A stretch of 64,000 bases of DNA from positions 2,501 through 66,500 of the forward strand of contig JAXGGA010005235.1 of NCBI GenBank assembly GCA_038373865.1, in the 5' to 3' direction. Made by a program: the position numbers and the translations under genes. The notes below the pieces were generated by a model. That model searched no databases and had not been told where the DNA came from. It was given only the letters and a program-made list of their open reading frames with translations. Each line of letters starts with the position of its first letter. Positions within the stretch are counted from its first letter, which is position 1. Of this stretch, positions 22,263-34,939 are shown in pieces. Source of the stretch: Uloborus plumipes. Lineage: Eukaryota > Arthropoda > Arachnida > Araneae > Uloboridae.

Positions 22263-23856
22263 TAGCATCTATTCCACCCTAACTTAGCTGTACACGAAAT
22301 GTAAAAAATGTAATACTCCTCATTGAGAAGTACTTTTCATTCATTTGAAGGTTTAAAGTAGTATAAATTGATAAATGATGTGGAAAATAGAGAATTTGTG
22401 TGGAAAAGGTGTTTTAAAAGTTATTGTTTGCTAAATATAATTAATTTTAAAGTATTTGATTACTAAAAGAAAATTAAAATGCTGAAACATTAAAGTCAAA
22501 TATTCTGGCTTTGTGAAGACTCAACTCTTCAAGGCTTAATTTTGCGTGGTGTTTCTTGTGAAACAGCAAACCCCCAAAATTTTTTCTCCCTACTTCTAAT
22601 TCTAACTACTTGTCTTATCTGCTGAGGATTATTGTCTGAAGAACTCAAATTCATTAGTCATTATCACTCTTGAATGCTCTTCTGCTTATTGTTAAAATAT
22701 TTTGTTTAGTTATTTACTTTTACTTGCTTTAAATCAATATTTCCAAGCTATTGAATACATTTGTAAGGACAGCTTCTATGAGTAGGAAATAAAAATGAAG
22801 TGTGAACATTCATTTTGCATTTATCTACTGCAATTGTAAATTTTATTATAGTGATATTATTTTGAATTTAAGATTCACTTCTTATAGTTTTAAGTAGCTT
22901 GCATTTTTACATAGTAAACCCAAGCTTCAAGGAAAATATTGTGAAAAAATAAAAATAACCTTCATTGTGTTTAAATATAACCAATACCTATTATATAGAA
23001 AAGGGCTCTTCAAATCCCTGTAGCACTGAAGTTTTTGAAATTGAAATTATGTAAAAAAAATTTAGATGACTTTTTTTTTCTTAATTCTTGAAGGACACGT
23101 GTCAATAAGTATTTGTACCAAGTTTCAGAAAAATATGATGAAAAATTTTTTACAACTCATTAAATTTGGCTAAATGTTGAAGATTTTTTTAATGCAAAAG
23201 TATAATAAAACATATAGTTGACTTTATTAAAACACTATATTGATGTTCCTCATATAGCTTTACCTTCATAATACTAAAATTGTTAAGTTTGAACCATTCT
23301 TTCTCAAGCTTTTTACTATTTTTAATGGTGGTGCCTAATCGAAAATGGCCGAAATTTTGTAAAAAAAGACCATTTTTCAACTGTCCATATCTCAGTCAAT
23401 AATGGACAAAAAATTTCATAAATTGATGTTATCTGTTTTACCACTCTAAGTATATTTTCTTGACATAAATTTTACCATCCAGCAAAACTCATTGGTCTTC
23501 TTCATAGGGAGTTAACCTTTCATTTGTCAATATATTTCTATTCCTCATTTTTCACAAAATTTTAGTTTTGTTTAAGTTTGTTCAATTTAAACTTTTTGCT
23601 TGACTAAAACAATGTTAACTATACAATTAATTTTGTTATTTTGATTCAGCTCTATACTTAATGCACAAAATTTTTATAGCTTTTCTTGTGTGAGTTTCTT
23701 GGTTTTAGATATTTTGCTACAAATTAAACAGCATTTATTTGTTTATAAAATAATTCTTTAATTATTAGTTATGTGCTACAGTTTAATTTTGGTTTATTTT
23801 TATATTTGTACATTCTTCCTATTTCAGAATTTATATGCACTTAATTTGAGGTTCAA

Positions 23857-24066
23857 ATGGCAGAAAAAAAGGATTCCTTTCTGAAGAATAAGCGAAAGAC
23901 ATATGATGCTGAAAAGTTGCGCCGTATGAGAAGGGAATTGGAGTTGATGCGTATAGAAAATAATCTACTTGTCCTGAAAATGCTTACGCGAATCTACCGA
24001 ACTCTGAAAATTATCGAAACCTGTGATATAGCAATAGAAAGAAAGTTTGGTAAATGCCAAGAATAG
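23857..24066 (+). CDS. Small charged protein, 69 aa, terminal exon; function unknown
   Basis: The exon begins after a strong acceptor (CTTCCTATTTCAG, ending 23827). An in-frame TAA lies just upstream, so ATG 23857 is the first possible start. The protein opens MAEKKDSFLKNKRKTYDAEK and continues with a basic helix (LRRMRRELELMRIENNLLVL), giving it short coiled-coil character. It has no signal peptide or membrane segment. The spacing of RE/ENxLL residues is loosely reminiscent of the CFAP97 (Hemingway) ciliary family, but this is not enough to name it. AATAAA at 24333-24338 supplies a polyadenylation site. Codon composition looks coding and it is not part of any repeat recognised here. Confidence 0.5.
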   Translation: MAEKKDSFLKNKRKTYDAEKLRRMRRELELMRIENNLLVLKMLTRIYRTLKIIETCDIAIERKFGKCQE

Positions 24067-24332
24067 GATTTTCCAAGGACAAATGTGACTTTCTATAACA
24101 TGATGGATCATTTTGTACCATGAAATAGTATCACTATTAAGTGCCTCATTCAAAACATCTACAGGACTTGTTTTATTTTTCTTGCCTTTCATTATTGTAA
24201 TTCTTTTGTTAACTGTAAAACATTTCTTTCCTCATTAGTTTTTTACTTTAAGTGTACTAATTTATCTGGTGTAACTGACGTTCTTAACCTTTTTTGCATA
24301 AAACAAGTTCAGAAATTGTGTAAAATTTTTGA

Positions 24333-24338
24333 AATAAA
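24333..24338 (+). terminator. Polyadenylation signal AATAAA for the 69-aa gene
   Basis: AATAAA occurs 267 bases after the stop codon and is followed by a T-rich stretch. It fits the 3' end of the small gene. Confidence 0.45.
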
Positions 24339-24388
24339 GTTATAATTTTTAATGTCTACCTATTTTTATTTATTTTCCCTGTTTCATA

Positions 24389-24389
<1 letters not shown>

Positions 24390-24431
<42 letters not shown>
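24390..24431. repeat. (TA)n microsatellite
   Basis: About 20 uninterrupted TA units. It is simple sequence that is probably polymorphic. Confidence 0.9.
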
Positions 24432-24433
<2 letters not shown>

Positions 24434-24959
24434 CTTGCTTGGCAATGTATGGCTACATACATTTTAAGTTTTCATGTTATTCCATTCATAAAAAAGTATG
24501 TATGCTAATATATATGTTGGAAAGTGCATAATGAAAAATATAAAGTTACTCAAAAAAGAAAATTTTAATTCTCACTTGTATTTTGCAAAACTTTGCTATG
24601 AACGTGTTATAAAGCTTCAGTTCCTAGCACATGTATTACTACTGCTTGTTCTTTGTGGAAAGAAAATTTATAGGTTACATAATAGAATTCAAGTTTTCTT
24701 CCTTTACACTTTCTTTTATATAATATGCACTAAGGAGACATAAGTTTTGTAATAGTAATAAGTAAATATGCATATAAGAGTAGTATTGTACTTAATGAAC
24801 ACATGGGAAGTGCAGTTACAGGGCTTTCACTTGTATGAAAAGTGTTCGATGTGAAAAGATTTGTGATGTTGTTAGAGCCACACGACAATAATTTATAGAC
24901 TTTCAAAAGATAATGGTAGCTAGAACTAGACACATGGGACATTTTGTTTCGTAAATTGT

Positions 24960-26830
24960 TTTAGGAATTCAACATTCCAAGATTCATACTGTCAAGAGTG
25001 TGCTAAGAGTACCTGATCTCGAGCATAACCTTGGACAATGCAGTGTCCCTCAGTGTGCACATAACAAAAGCTAGCAATGATCTACCAATTCTGGGCTCAG
25101 CAAGGCTGGTCCTAGTCAATATATAGTCCCCAATGAAGATCAATGGCCAACTTAAAGCTATCTGCTCCCTTGCTCCTTACCGCCTCTTTTAGCGAACTGT
25201 TCCAAGTTCTCCACTACACTGCTAAAATAGTAATATTTCCAGGTTAGCCTGAGATTTCAAAAGCTTAAAAGAATGACCTTTTGTCGTGCTTTTCATGCAA
25301 AAATCTAACCCATAAACATCTTTCATTTTGATGATTAACACGTTCAATGCTGACCTCATGACAATGGTAACCACCATCGGGCTGAAAAAAATTTGTTGTC
25401 TAACTTACCAATTCCACTCCATTTTTAATGCAGATAAGAGGAAAATAATTAAAAAATTGTTTTTTAAATATTCAATAGTGAAAATTTAAAGTTTTCCCCC
25501 AAGAGGACAGCCGCCCGCTACGTAAACCTGTTGCCGTCCTTCCAAGAGTTCATGCACTCCCAACGTGTTAAACAACTGTATCATGTCCCCTTTGACTCTC
25601 GTTTGTTCAAGATTATACACATATTAAGCATTCTAAGCCCAGAATCAAACCCCTTTACTGTAGCTCTCCTTTGAACTCTTTCCAACAAATTGATATCTTT
25701 CATTTATTGGAAGGAGTTTAAAGGAGGATATAGAATCATAGTCTACCCTAACTGTGTAGCCCTATTTTGAACTCTTTCCAATCAATTAATATCTTTCTTA
25801 AGATAAGGAGATCAAAACTGAGCAGCATACTCCAAATGAGGTATTACCAAACTTCTATGGGCTATGTTACTAGCTATGCTGCAGTGTTTACTAAACTTGA
25901 AATCCTGATTTCAGAAGACACCCAGATCTATAACATTTTCTGCCTGACTACTGACTGAACCCTGTGAATAATAGCTTGTATTTTTATTTTCATGACCTAA
26001 ATGGCCTAAGAAACACCTTGACATTACCCAACATTAAATTCCATATTCCACTTGTCTGCTCACTTGATCAAAATCCTTTTGTAGCTTTTTCTACAACCCC
26101 TATAACTTTGACTTTATCAGCAAAACTATTCACATGTCGCCAGAAACATTTTCATGAATATTATTAACAAAATAATAAAAGAAGCCCTAAAACTGATCCT
26201 TTAGGAACTCCACTTAAAACCGTGCTCCATTTAGAGTGATTTCCTTTTACAACTACTCTTTGTTTTCTTCCTATCAACCAATTTCTAACCCAAACAAAAA
26301 TTTTCCCTCCTATTCATGTATTAGCTAATTTGCTGAGTAGTGCAGCATGAGGTACCTTAGATAAAAATCAATGTAAATAACATTTACACATTTTTTGTTA
26401 TCTAAAGTCATGGTAACCTTGTCATAGAAATGCAATACATTAGTATCACCTGATTTACCTTTCCTCAGGCCCGTCATTTCAAATTTTTCCGGGGGGGTGC
26501 AAAGGGTGTATACACAATGTACATTTTATCAACAATTGGTAAAACCACGCCCACTGACTTAAATGTAAATACATTGACTTCCTAAAGTTGAAGGGGGGGG
26601 GGGAGGCAATTGACCAAGTGACTGGCTTGCCTTTCCTGTAACCACACTTTATTTTCCAAGTTCATAATTTAAATTTTGATCAACATTTAAAATTTTCTAC
26701 AAACGACTGACGTCAGGCTCACAGGTCTGTAATTTCCTGTATCAAATATTATTGAGTTTTTTTCAATAATAATATTATCAAGCTGAACAACTCCGTTATT
26801 AACAAATGAAGTATTTCTCCCTGGCTTAAT
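24960..26830 (-). pseudogene. Decayed CR1-type LINE, reverse transcriptase to C-terminus
   Basis: On the minus strand the ordered LINE landmarks are NYRPVSLTSV (about 26735), a VNVIYIDF-like block before the catalytic region, NWLIGRKQRVVVKG and SGVPKGSVLG (about 26280-26190), then HLEYAAQF and SPYLKKDIN (about 25800), LERVQRRAT (about 25670) and KGHSFKLLKS (about 25280). This is the reverse transcriptase domain plus the CR1 C-terminal region. Multiple stops and frameshifts make it a pseudogene. It is split by a 164-bp MITE at 26466-26629. The lower end (3') fades out near 24960. Confidence 0.8.
26466..26629. mobile_element. hAT-type MITE, 164 bp, inserted in the CR1 LINE
   Basis: The ends CAGGCCCGTCA and TGACTGGCTTG are inverted repeats. 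CCTTTCCT flanks both sides (26458-26465 and 26630-26637), an 8-bp hAT-type duplication. It carries G-runs just inside each end, a feature shared with several elements here. It inserted after the LINE, since LINE-derived sequence continues on both sides. Confidence 0.75.
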
Positions 26831-26979
26831 TTGTTTTATTTTTTAAATGTAACTGAAAATTTTGCTTAAACCAGTGTTTTGTAAATAATTTTATGAAATG
26901 ATACTATAAATGAAGATTTTTCTTTTATTTTCAATCAAACTTTGTGCTCTAAATATTTTGAAGCTGTGTAGTATTTTAA

Positions 26980-27240
26980 ACGTCGAAAAAGTCAATCGCC
27001 GACCACCTTGTCCAGTGGTCAGAGAGGGCTGACTCAGATGATGTGGACCCAGGTTCGAGTCCCGGCTCGGGCATGGATGTACTTCTCCCTATTGTCCGTT
27101 CTTTGTGTGAAAGTGTTGTTGTGTTGTGAATGGATGCCCACCTAATAAACGGGTCCCTGTGGCATATGCGTGTACTGTGGAAGTCGGACTTCACACCAAA
27201 TTATAGTACAGTTGGAAAAATGAAGCAGTGCACACCCAAA
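26980..27240 (+). mobile_element. tRNA-derived SINE
   Basis: An A-box-like GTCCAGTGGTCAGAGAGG lies at about 27009-27026, and a canonical B box GGTTCGAGTCCC at 27052-27063, 32 bases apart as in tRNA promoters. After the B box the sequence does not close a tRNA acceptor stem. It continues into a roughly 170-bp unique body, so it is a SINE and not a tRNA gene. The body contains TGGATGCCCACC and TGTACTGTGGAAGTCGGACT. No target duplication was defined. Confidence 0.7.
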
Positions 27241-27293
27241 CGGCTGGTAAGACAAAAAAGCTGAATCTTTGCTAATTTTGTGATTTATCAACC

Positions 27294-27342
27294 ATATGCT
27301 AATGACCCGAATTGAATAAATTCAGGTCATTAGCATATTAAA
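27294..27342. repeat. Short hairpin
   Basis: CATATGCTAATGACC and GGTCATTAGCATAT form an almost perfect stem with a second small stem (GAATTGAATAAATTC) at the tip. It lies directly after the SINE. Function unknown. Confidence 0.6.
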
Positions 27343-27344
27343 AT

Positions 27345-29069
27345 TGAAGAGAAGTTTGTCAGGAAAATAGACCTAGTGTTTCAGTTTTGCATTTTTAAGT
27401 CTAAATTTGAGTAATTAATATCTCCTGTTCTAATTAACAAATAGAAACGTGGCAAATACTTTTCTTTTTCCAAAAAAAAAAAAACCTTTCGAGCTATGTA
27501 TAATGTTAGGAGGTGGAGGAAAATCCCCCCCCCCCCCGCAATTATGCAGAATACACCAAATATGAGACTAAATAACTAATTCAAAATTTAGAATTCAGCC
27601 TTTGAGGTGCAGTTTACGGGGATACGTTCGAATTTTGTGCCAAGTTTCTAGTCTGTAGGGGCTTCTAGCCAGGGTTTCCGCTGTGATCACATTTTTTGAA
27701 AAATGCAAAAATGAAGCAAGGTCTTTTTTGCTTGAATATAATAAGTACAAAACAACAATGCACGATCTGAGAGAGAGCAAGCATGGCGATACCTAACTTA
27801 ATCTTATTATAAATTTTATTCATCATGTAGAAAATGCTATTAAATTCAACAATATACTGTCTTAATGGGCACAAAATCCCTCCAATAAATGCTTTATTAA
27901 AGATTAAAAAAAAACTTGTGTTCTTTTAATATGAATTACAAGTCTAAAATTTTCACTTTAAATTTAAAAAAATGTTACATACTATGAATTTATTTCTATT
28001 AAGATTTCAAGGGTGAATTTTAAATTTAGCTTTCAACAGGAGATGAAGTACGGCTAGATTAGAAAGATATTAAACAGATTCACTATTTATTAATCTTTAG
28101 CATTTTGCTAAAGCCTCTTCTCCAATTTTAGCTTTTTTGCTAAAAAGAATTTGAAACTCAGCTTAAACCCTGCTTCTAGCTCATCTGACTCGACTACACA
28201 GGGGAAAACTCATGACCCCCTCCCATTATTTTGAATTTTCCTACTTCATAGCAACCATAATCAAACTTTATGGACTTAACAGTACCTAGACAATCTGAAA
28301 ATCTCACTAGAACCTTTAAAAAAAAGGAACGCAGTATCCAAATATTAGAACTGCCAACAATTTAATCACAGTAGTTATGAATGTAACAGACCATCTGTAC
28401 ATGTGAAATGTGCTGGTCCCCTCAGAGCTGACCAATGTGACAGAGATAGTAATCTCCCCCTTACTCGCTTTCCTCTGCAGTGGTCCATACACATCATATT
28501 ATTCGAAATGTCCTGAGAGACCACGAAAAACCAACATTGGTACAATAAAATTTAATCAAAAACCCACCACAAGTGAAAACAACACAAAATCCATGGAATG
28601 ACCCAAATAGAACTAATAACATAAAGAATAACATTAATAAAAACAATGTTCCTAACATGCATTCACAAGGAATTCCTAGAACCACCCCCCAACAAAAAGC
28701 CGAAATAAACAAAATAAAAAATAATATACTTCACACCCTTCTAACTTGCTGTACTATTACAAAAAAAAAAAAAGAAAAGAAAGACCGATAGATCCACAGC
28801 TTATGAATACTTAATGCATTAAGGACAATCAAATCCTATCAATACAAGCATATTAGCAGACAGTTTGTTGTTATTCTACTCAGATGGAAAGTTTAAAATA
28901 CTTTTTTAAAATGATTGATGCGTTGAAAATGAAAAATCAGTATGAAATACAAACAAAACAATTATTAATTTGCATTTTCCTCCACAATTTTTTTTAAGTT
29001 TTAATGTTAAACTCAATAGTTAGATTTCAATCAGAAAAATTTCAACCGGGTTGATCGGTAGCTCTATTC
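27345..29069. other. Gene-free stretch
   Basis: Only weak AT- or poly-A-biased frames occur here; none matches a known protein. A C-run lies near 27526-27538. Confidence 0.35.
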
Positions 29070-31165
29070 GTAGCCTACGAAGATTGACGCTCCGCTTTAC
29101 ACCAGCCTGTAATTTTCCCTCAAAAAGCGAGGGACAGGGGCAAGGAATTTCGCCGCCAGATGTCGCGTTAACCGGGGCAAACAAAGCGTTTTTATAATGA
29201 AACCCTACGGGATTTTGAGTGTCGGACTCGGTAGATTTTTCAAAAATTATGGGCATTTTTTTTCAAAATTTCAATTCACTAGCATTGTAACAACTAAGGT
29301 TGATCTCCAAAAGCTACTGAAAAGAAATTTTTTTTCTTGGAAATTAAATTAACGCTAGATGAACACGACTCTGTCAGTAATTGCGCTTCAGATTAAAAAA
29401 TGAACAAGTTACTTTTGAAAACGCAAAAAAATGTATCTTTTTTTTTATTACAACATTTTTCTAGGATTTTCAATCCTATGTAAAGTTATCAGCTACCACT
29501 TAGCTGTTTCTGCGTTTTGCTAAATGCATTTTAAAACTTTAGGACGCAATAGAAATACTTTAAAAACTAATAATGCATCACAAAAAAATATTATTTTCCC
29601 ACACATATACATGAGTGCAGCAGCAAACAAGTCTTTTGCACTTTCACCCCATGATTTTTTTTTAAAGTAAGTTATTTTTAAAAAGTTATATTAATTTAAT
29701 ACCGTTTTTAATATTTTTAACTTTATTTTTTAAAAAGAATTGTGAATTTAAATTTAAAAAATTGAAAAAACATTTTATTAAGAGAAATAAACTTATTAAA
29801 TAAAAAAATAAACGAAAATTGAAGAATAATGAAAATGAAAAAATAAATAAATAAATAAAATAAAGATTTAAAAAATCATTAGTTTTTAACTCTGAAATAT
29901 GGGGGGGGGGGGGCACTAAGGATGGATCCTTTACTTTTGAAAGTGAGAGAGCAGTCATCCTCTTTATCCCTGTACGAGCCGCCTATGTTTCGAATGTCTC
30001 CCCCCACCAAAAAAAAAAAAAAAAACCCGAGACCCTACCAGAAAGTGAATGAGAAAATCTTTGAAGCTTTTCCTCGTAACAGTTTAGGGGACGGCATTAT
30101 TTCCCCTTGGCCCATCCGCCATCCCTCAAGCACCTCCGTAAACGAGACTCCCTCAAAATGATATAAAAAATGAACAAACAATTAAAACTAATATTAGCTT
30201 GCCTAAAAAATAGCAATAACGCAATCGGTGCCAGGAACACTCCCCCCCCCCCGTTAGTATACTCCGTTAGTCCCACACTGAAATGAATTCTTTCAAGGCC
30301 AAACATTTTTGTATCGGGTCACACTATACAAGTAGGTGAATGAGGAGCAAAGTGAAATAGAGGGGCAAAGTGAAATGGTGAAATATTTTCAGTTTGCAGC
30401 GCCATGTTTCAAGCAATATTTTAACTAAGTTCCTGAACATTTTGTTGATTCCTGTCAAGAACTAAATACTTCTGGAGATAGACGAAAAAACTATACAAGT
30501 GGTTTTTAGAATTTGATTCACTTATTGTAATATTCGGAGGTTTCGAAAAATATTTATTGTCATTAAAATTCTTGTATTTATCGTTTTAAGTGCTAATTAG
30601 GATCTGCTAATATATCTAGTGTAGTACTTATTTAGTTCATGTTAAGCATTTTTTGAATTTAAATGCTCAATGCAATTCGTCAAGATGTTCGCTGGGCAAA
30701 GTGGATGATGCAAAGTGAAATAGCTCATTTTGTTTACTTATTCATTTATGTTTTTTTTTTTTTTTTTTTCACACTCATTGTTTTACATTACTCTATTATT
30801 TGATTGATAAATATTTCATTTACATAAGATGTGTGAAAGTAAACATTATAAAATAACAAGAAACATATCGCTGTGGAAAATGACAAAATTTTAATCTCAT
30901 GAATAAATTTAAAAAAAAAAAGTGTGGCACTTAATACCTTAAACTAGCTTATATTTAAAAAGAGTGCAAGTTGCTCGGAATAAAAATCTCATGTGCTTTG
31001 CCCGTTGGCCCCGTTATCAATATTGTTGGTATTAGATAAAGATAAAAATAGCATCGAATGAATCGGAATGAATTTCATATCAGTTTCAGAGAAGCCTTAT
31101 CATTCAAAATTCTCATTAAGATTATTATTAAAACAAGCTGCGTGGCCTGGCGTTGCACGGGCTAC
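29070..31165. repeat. Left arm of a 5.7 kb palindrome
   Basis: This arm is the reverse complement of 32674-34765 with low divergence, about 2.1 kb long. Outermost homology is at GTAGCCTACG / CGTAGGCTACG; innermost is GCCTGGCGTTGCACGGGCTA. It contains a CATAGGCGGCT-family terminus (about 29980), an uninterrupted copy of the AAAGTGAAATAG repeat (30340-30735) and an RTE/Helitron-like CTGGCGTTGCACGGGC motif. The arms' open frames are arm copies, not genes. Confidence 0.85.
30340..30735. repeat. AAAGTGAAATAG repeat, uninterrupted copy
   Basis: It starts GCAAAGTGAAATAG, repeats the motif after 8 bases, and ends with GCAAAGTGAAATAGCTCATTT. The same repeat recurs inverted at 33115-33480, in part at about 45336, and at 38466-43165, where a Helitron splits it. 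It therefore provides an empty-site reference for that insertion. Confidence 0.7.
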
Positions 31166-32673
31166 AGTTAATCGATTTATCAATAACTTCAGTTAATAAG
31201 ATAATAATCCGTCGTTTAGGGGGGTCAGAAATGAACGATTCCTAACTCGATTCTAGGAAATAAGGGTTTTTTTTTCAGTTTGTATGGTTTTTTGTCGCTT
31301 TTCGATGTAATATGAATTGAGTATTTCGCCCCCTTTCCCATTTGAAAAAAATTGCTTTGTATCCATAATTTAAAAATTTTCTTCCTTTTTCTGTTTTTGT
31401 GAAAAAATAGAATGGAAATTATCTAAAAGTAAAACCTTTAAAAAAGTAAAAATTTTTTTAGTGAAAAGTGAAATGAGATTTCACGAATATACACGTCATC
31501 AATCAGCAATCAGTTTTTCTAAATCAGCACTTCACAACTAGTGGTCCAGTAAACCGCTGCCGGTCAGTACAAAAATTGACCGGTATCCATTATTTTTGCT
31601 AGTCTAAGTTTGAAAAAAATTCCTTACTCAGGTTTTTTGAAAGGTAAATTAACAAAATAATACTGATAATATCATGGACATCTTTTATGTAAATTTTGTA
31701 TTCCGTTTTTGTGACTTTCAGTAAAATTTCAGCAATGTTTTTTGCGCATATATAACTTTTGCAATAATTACTAATTTTTTACGGAGTCCGTTCAAACTCT
31801 CTAATGGGAACTAATCCCATGGGAACTCACTAATGGGAACTAAATGGGAACTAATCCGCTCGTGCTTTTCGACCATTATTATTTCTAAACTAAAATAATA
31901 ACTTCTTACATACAGTGCAATGTTATATAGTCTAAAGCCTTCCTGATTAAATGGGCTGTTCAACACAAAAAGAATTTTTAATTCGAACCAGTATTTCCTG
32001 AGAATAGTTGTATACGGTTGCTATGAACAGTACTCTACTTTTTTGACAACTGAGTGTCTTTCTATGGCAGGGATTCAAGTGAAACAGCACTGCGATCGCT
32101 TCGAATTGCAATCGCTACTGGAAGTAAATTACATTATCATCAACTTAACTTGGCATGACGTCACTAAGGGTGGAGCCAATAAGAGCTCACAAGCACTCAG
32201 CGATCTCCTCTTATTCGCCAAGTAGGCTGTGACGTTTTATCTAGCTCGTTTTTCATCGGCAAACGTCACGCTGACGTCACGATGTTTTTATCAAGAAACG
32301 TTCTAATGTAATTCATTTCCAGTAGCGATTGTAATTTGCGATGGCCTGTTTCACTTGAATCCCTGCCTATGTATCTATGTCCTGTTTGTTTCTCCTGAAT
32401 GCCAATGAGCTGAACGTCGAACCAGGTACCGATCGATCGTAATTTTTCAGCCCTCATTAGTTTTAATTAACATAAGGTTTGTTAAAGGAATTCGGAAGAA
32501 ATTTTAAAAAATCTTCAAATTCGCTCTTCTCGAGACATGGCTTTTATTAAAAGTATTGTTTTGGCAACTGTCACTGTCTGTAGAGGGCACTGGCCATAGC
32601 GAGCCGCCGTGGCGGCGAGTTTGTTGCTCTGCCGAAAGCGGATATGTCACTTGACATCGCTTTCATTTTTAAG
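31166..32673. other. Palindrome spacer (1.5 kb), with hAT remnant and a nested hairpin
   Basis: At about 31525 the sequence CAGCACTTCACAACTAGTGG followed by CCGCTGCCGGTCAG is a decayed relative of the hAT terminus at 1430. At 32067-32371 there is a separate inverted-repeat element. The remainder is AT-rich and has no gene. Confidence 0.5.
32067..32371. mobile_element. Inverted-repeat MITE, about 0.3 kb, within the palindrome loop
   Basis: ATGGCAGGGATTCAAGTGAA and its complement TTCACTTGAATCCCTGCCTA form the ends, with further matching (GCAATCGCTACTGGAA / TTTCCAGTAGCGATTG, and TGACGTCA sites) inward. The CAGGG start suggests hAT, but I find only a partial CTATG flank match, so the duplication is not clean. 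Confidence 0.6.
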
Positions 32674-34765
32674 GTAGCCCGTGCAACGCCAGGCCACGCA
32701 GCTTGTTTTAATAATAATCTTAATGAGAATTTTGAATGATAAGGCTTCTCTGAAACTGATATGAAATTCATTCCGATTCATTCGATGCTATTTTTATCTT
32801 TATCTAATACCAACAATATTGATAACGGGGCCAACGGGCAAAGCACATGAGATTTTTATTCCGAGCAACTTGCACTCTTTTTAAATATAAGCTAGTTTAA
32901 GGTATTAAGTGCCACACTTTTTTTTTTTAAATTTATTCATGAGATTAAAATTTTGTCATTTTCCACAGCGATATGTTTCTTGTTATTTTATAATGTTTAC
33001 TTTCACACATCTTATGTAAATGAAATATTTATCAATCAAATAATAGAGTAATGTAAAACAATGAGTGTGAAAAAAAAAAAAAAAAACATAAATGAATAAG
33101 TAAACAAAATGAGCTATTTCACTTTGCATCATCCACTTTGCCCAGCGAACATCTTGACGAATTGCATTGAGCATTTAAATTCAAAAAATGCTTAACATGA
33201 ACTAAATAAGTACTACACTAGATATATTAGTAGATCCTAATTAGCACTTAAAACGATAAATACAAGAATTTTAATGACAATAAATATTTTTCGAAACCTC
33301 CGAATATTACAATAAGTGAATCAAATTCTAAAAACCACTTGTATAGTTTTTTCGTCTATCTCCAGAAGTATTTAGTTCTTGACAGGAATCAACAAAATGT
33401 TCAGGAACTTAGTTAAAATATTGCTTGAAACATGGCGCTGCAAACTGAAAATATTTCACCATTTCACTTTGCCCCTCTATTTCACTTTGCTCCTCATTCA
33501 CCTACTTGTATAGTGTGCCCCGATACAAAAATGTTTGGCCTTGAAAGAATTCATTTCAGTGTGGGACTAACGGGGTGTACTAACGGGGGGAGGGGGAAGT
33601 GTTCCTGGAGCTGATTGCGTTGTTGCTATTTTTTAGGCAAGCTAATCTTAGTTTTATTTGTTTGTTCATTTTTTATATCATTTTGAGGGAGTCTCGTTTA
33701 CGGAGGTGCTTGAGGGATGGCGGATGGGCCAAGGGGAAATAATGCCGTCCCCTAAACTGTTACGGGGAAAAGCTTTAAAGATTTTCTCTTTCACTTTCTG
33801 GTGGGGTCTCGGGCTTTTTTTTTTGGGGGGGGGGGGGACATTCGAAGCATAGGCGGCTCGTACAGGGGATAAAGAGGATGACTGCTCTCTCACTTTCAAA
33901 AGTAAAGGATCCATCCTTAGTGCCCCCCCCCCCCATATTTCAGAGTTAAAAATTAATGATTTTTTAAATCTTTATTTATTTATTTATTTATTTTTTCATT
34001 TTCATTATTCTTTAATTTTCGTTTATTTTTTTATTTAACAAGTTTATTTCTCTGAATAAAATGTTTTTTAATTTTTTTAAATTTAAATACATAATTCTTT
34101 TTAAAAAATAAAGTTAAAAATATTGAAAACGGTTTTTAATTAATATAACTTTTTAAAAATAATTTACTATAAAAATAAATCATGGGGTGAAAGTGCATAA
34201 GACTTGTTTGCTGTTGCACTCATGTATATGTATGGGAAAATAATATTTTTTTGTGATGCATTATTAGTTTTTAAAGTATTTCTATTGCGTCCTCAAGTTT
34301 TAAAATGCATTTAGCAAAACGCAGAAACAGCTAAGTGGCAGCTGATAACTTCACATAGGATTGAAAATCCTAGAAAAAATGTTGTAATAAAAAAAAGAGT
34401 TTTTTTTTTTGCTTTTTCAAAAGTAACTTGGTCGTTTTTTAATCTGAAGCTCAATTACTGACAGAGTCGTGTTCATCTAGCGTTAATTTAATTTCCAAGC
34501 AAAAAAAAATTTCTTTTCAGTAGCTTTTGGAGATCAACCTGAGTTGTTACAATGCTAGTGAGTTGAAATTTTGAAAAAAAATGCCCATAATTTTTGAAAA
34601 ATCTACCAAGTCCGACACTCAAAATCCCGTAGAAATTTCATTATTAATGCGCTTTGAGCCGACAGATGGCGCATTTACAGTACTAATTTTTTCATCCCCT
34701 TTTAGCTTCAGAAACTGGTCGAAAATTACAGGCTGGTGTAAAGCGGAGCGCCCATCCACGTAGGC
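32674..34765. repeat. Right arm of the 5.7 kb palindrome
   Basis: It is the inverted copy of 29070-31165, differing by scattered substitutions and small indels, mostly in homopolymers. It includes the AAAGTGAAATAG repeat (33115-33480), the CATAGGCGGCT terminus (33844) and G-runs. Confidence 0.85.
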
Positions 34766-34799
34766 TACGCTCTATTCGAACAAAAGCCCAGAGTATGTA

Positions 34800-34932
34800 T
34801 TGTATGTAGCGCCGCCTAGTTTCTTTTTTACGATTTTCATCTCATTCACCACCAGACCACTAGCGAGTGTCACCAAACGAGATCGAGCATTGCGAGCGGA
34901 GCGGTGTTTTTGAAGTCATTGCGTTTGTGTTA
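34800..34932 (+). promoter_or_regulatory. First-exon-like GC-richer segment ending in a strong splice donor
   Basis: The stretch from about 34800 is richer in CG than its surroundings (GCGAGCGGAGCGG at 34894). It carries an initiator-like TCTCATTCACC near 34841 and ends TTATAAG|GTGAGTTTTTT at about 34937. It lies just outside the palindrome. No ATG-led frame is convincing, so it would be a non-coding first exon. Candidate downstream genes on the plus strand include the ZNHIT1 homologue 17 kb away. This is speculative. Confidence 0.3.
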
Positions 34933-34939
34933 TAAGGTG

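Noticed and set aside
26985..27080. tRNA gene
   Set aside because: A and B boxes are present but the acceptor stem and anticodon loop do not fold properly and the sequence continues into a SINE body.
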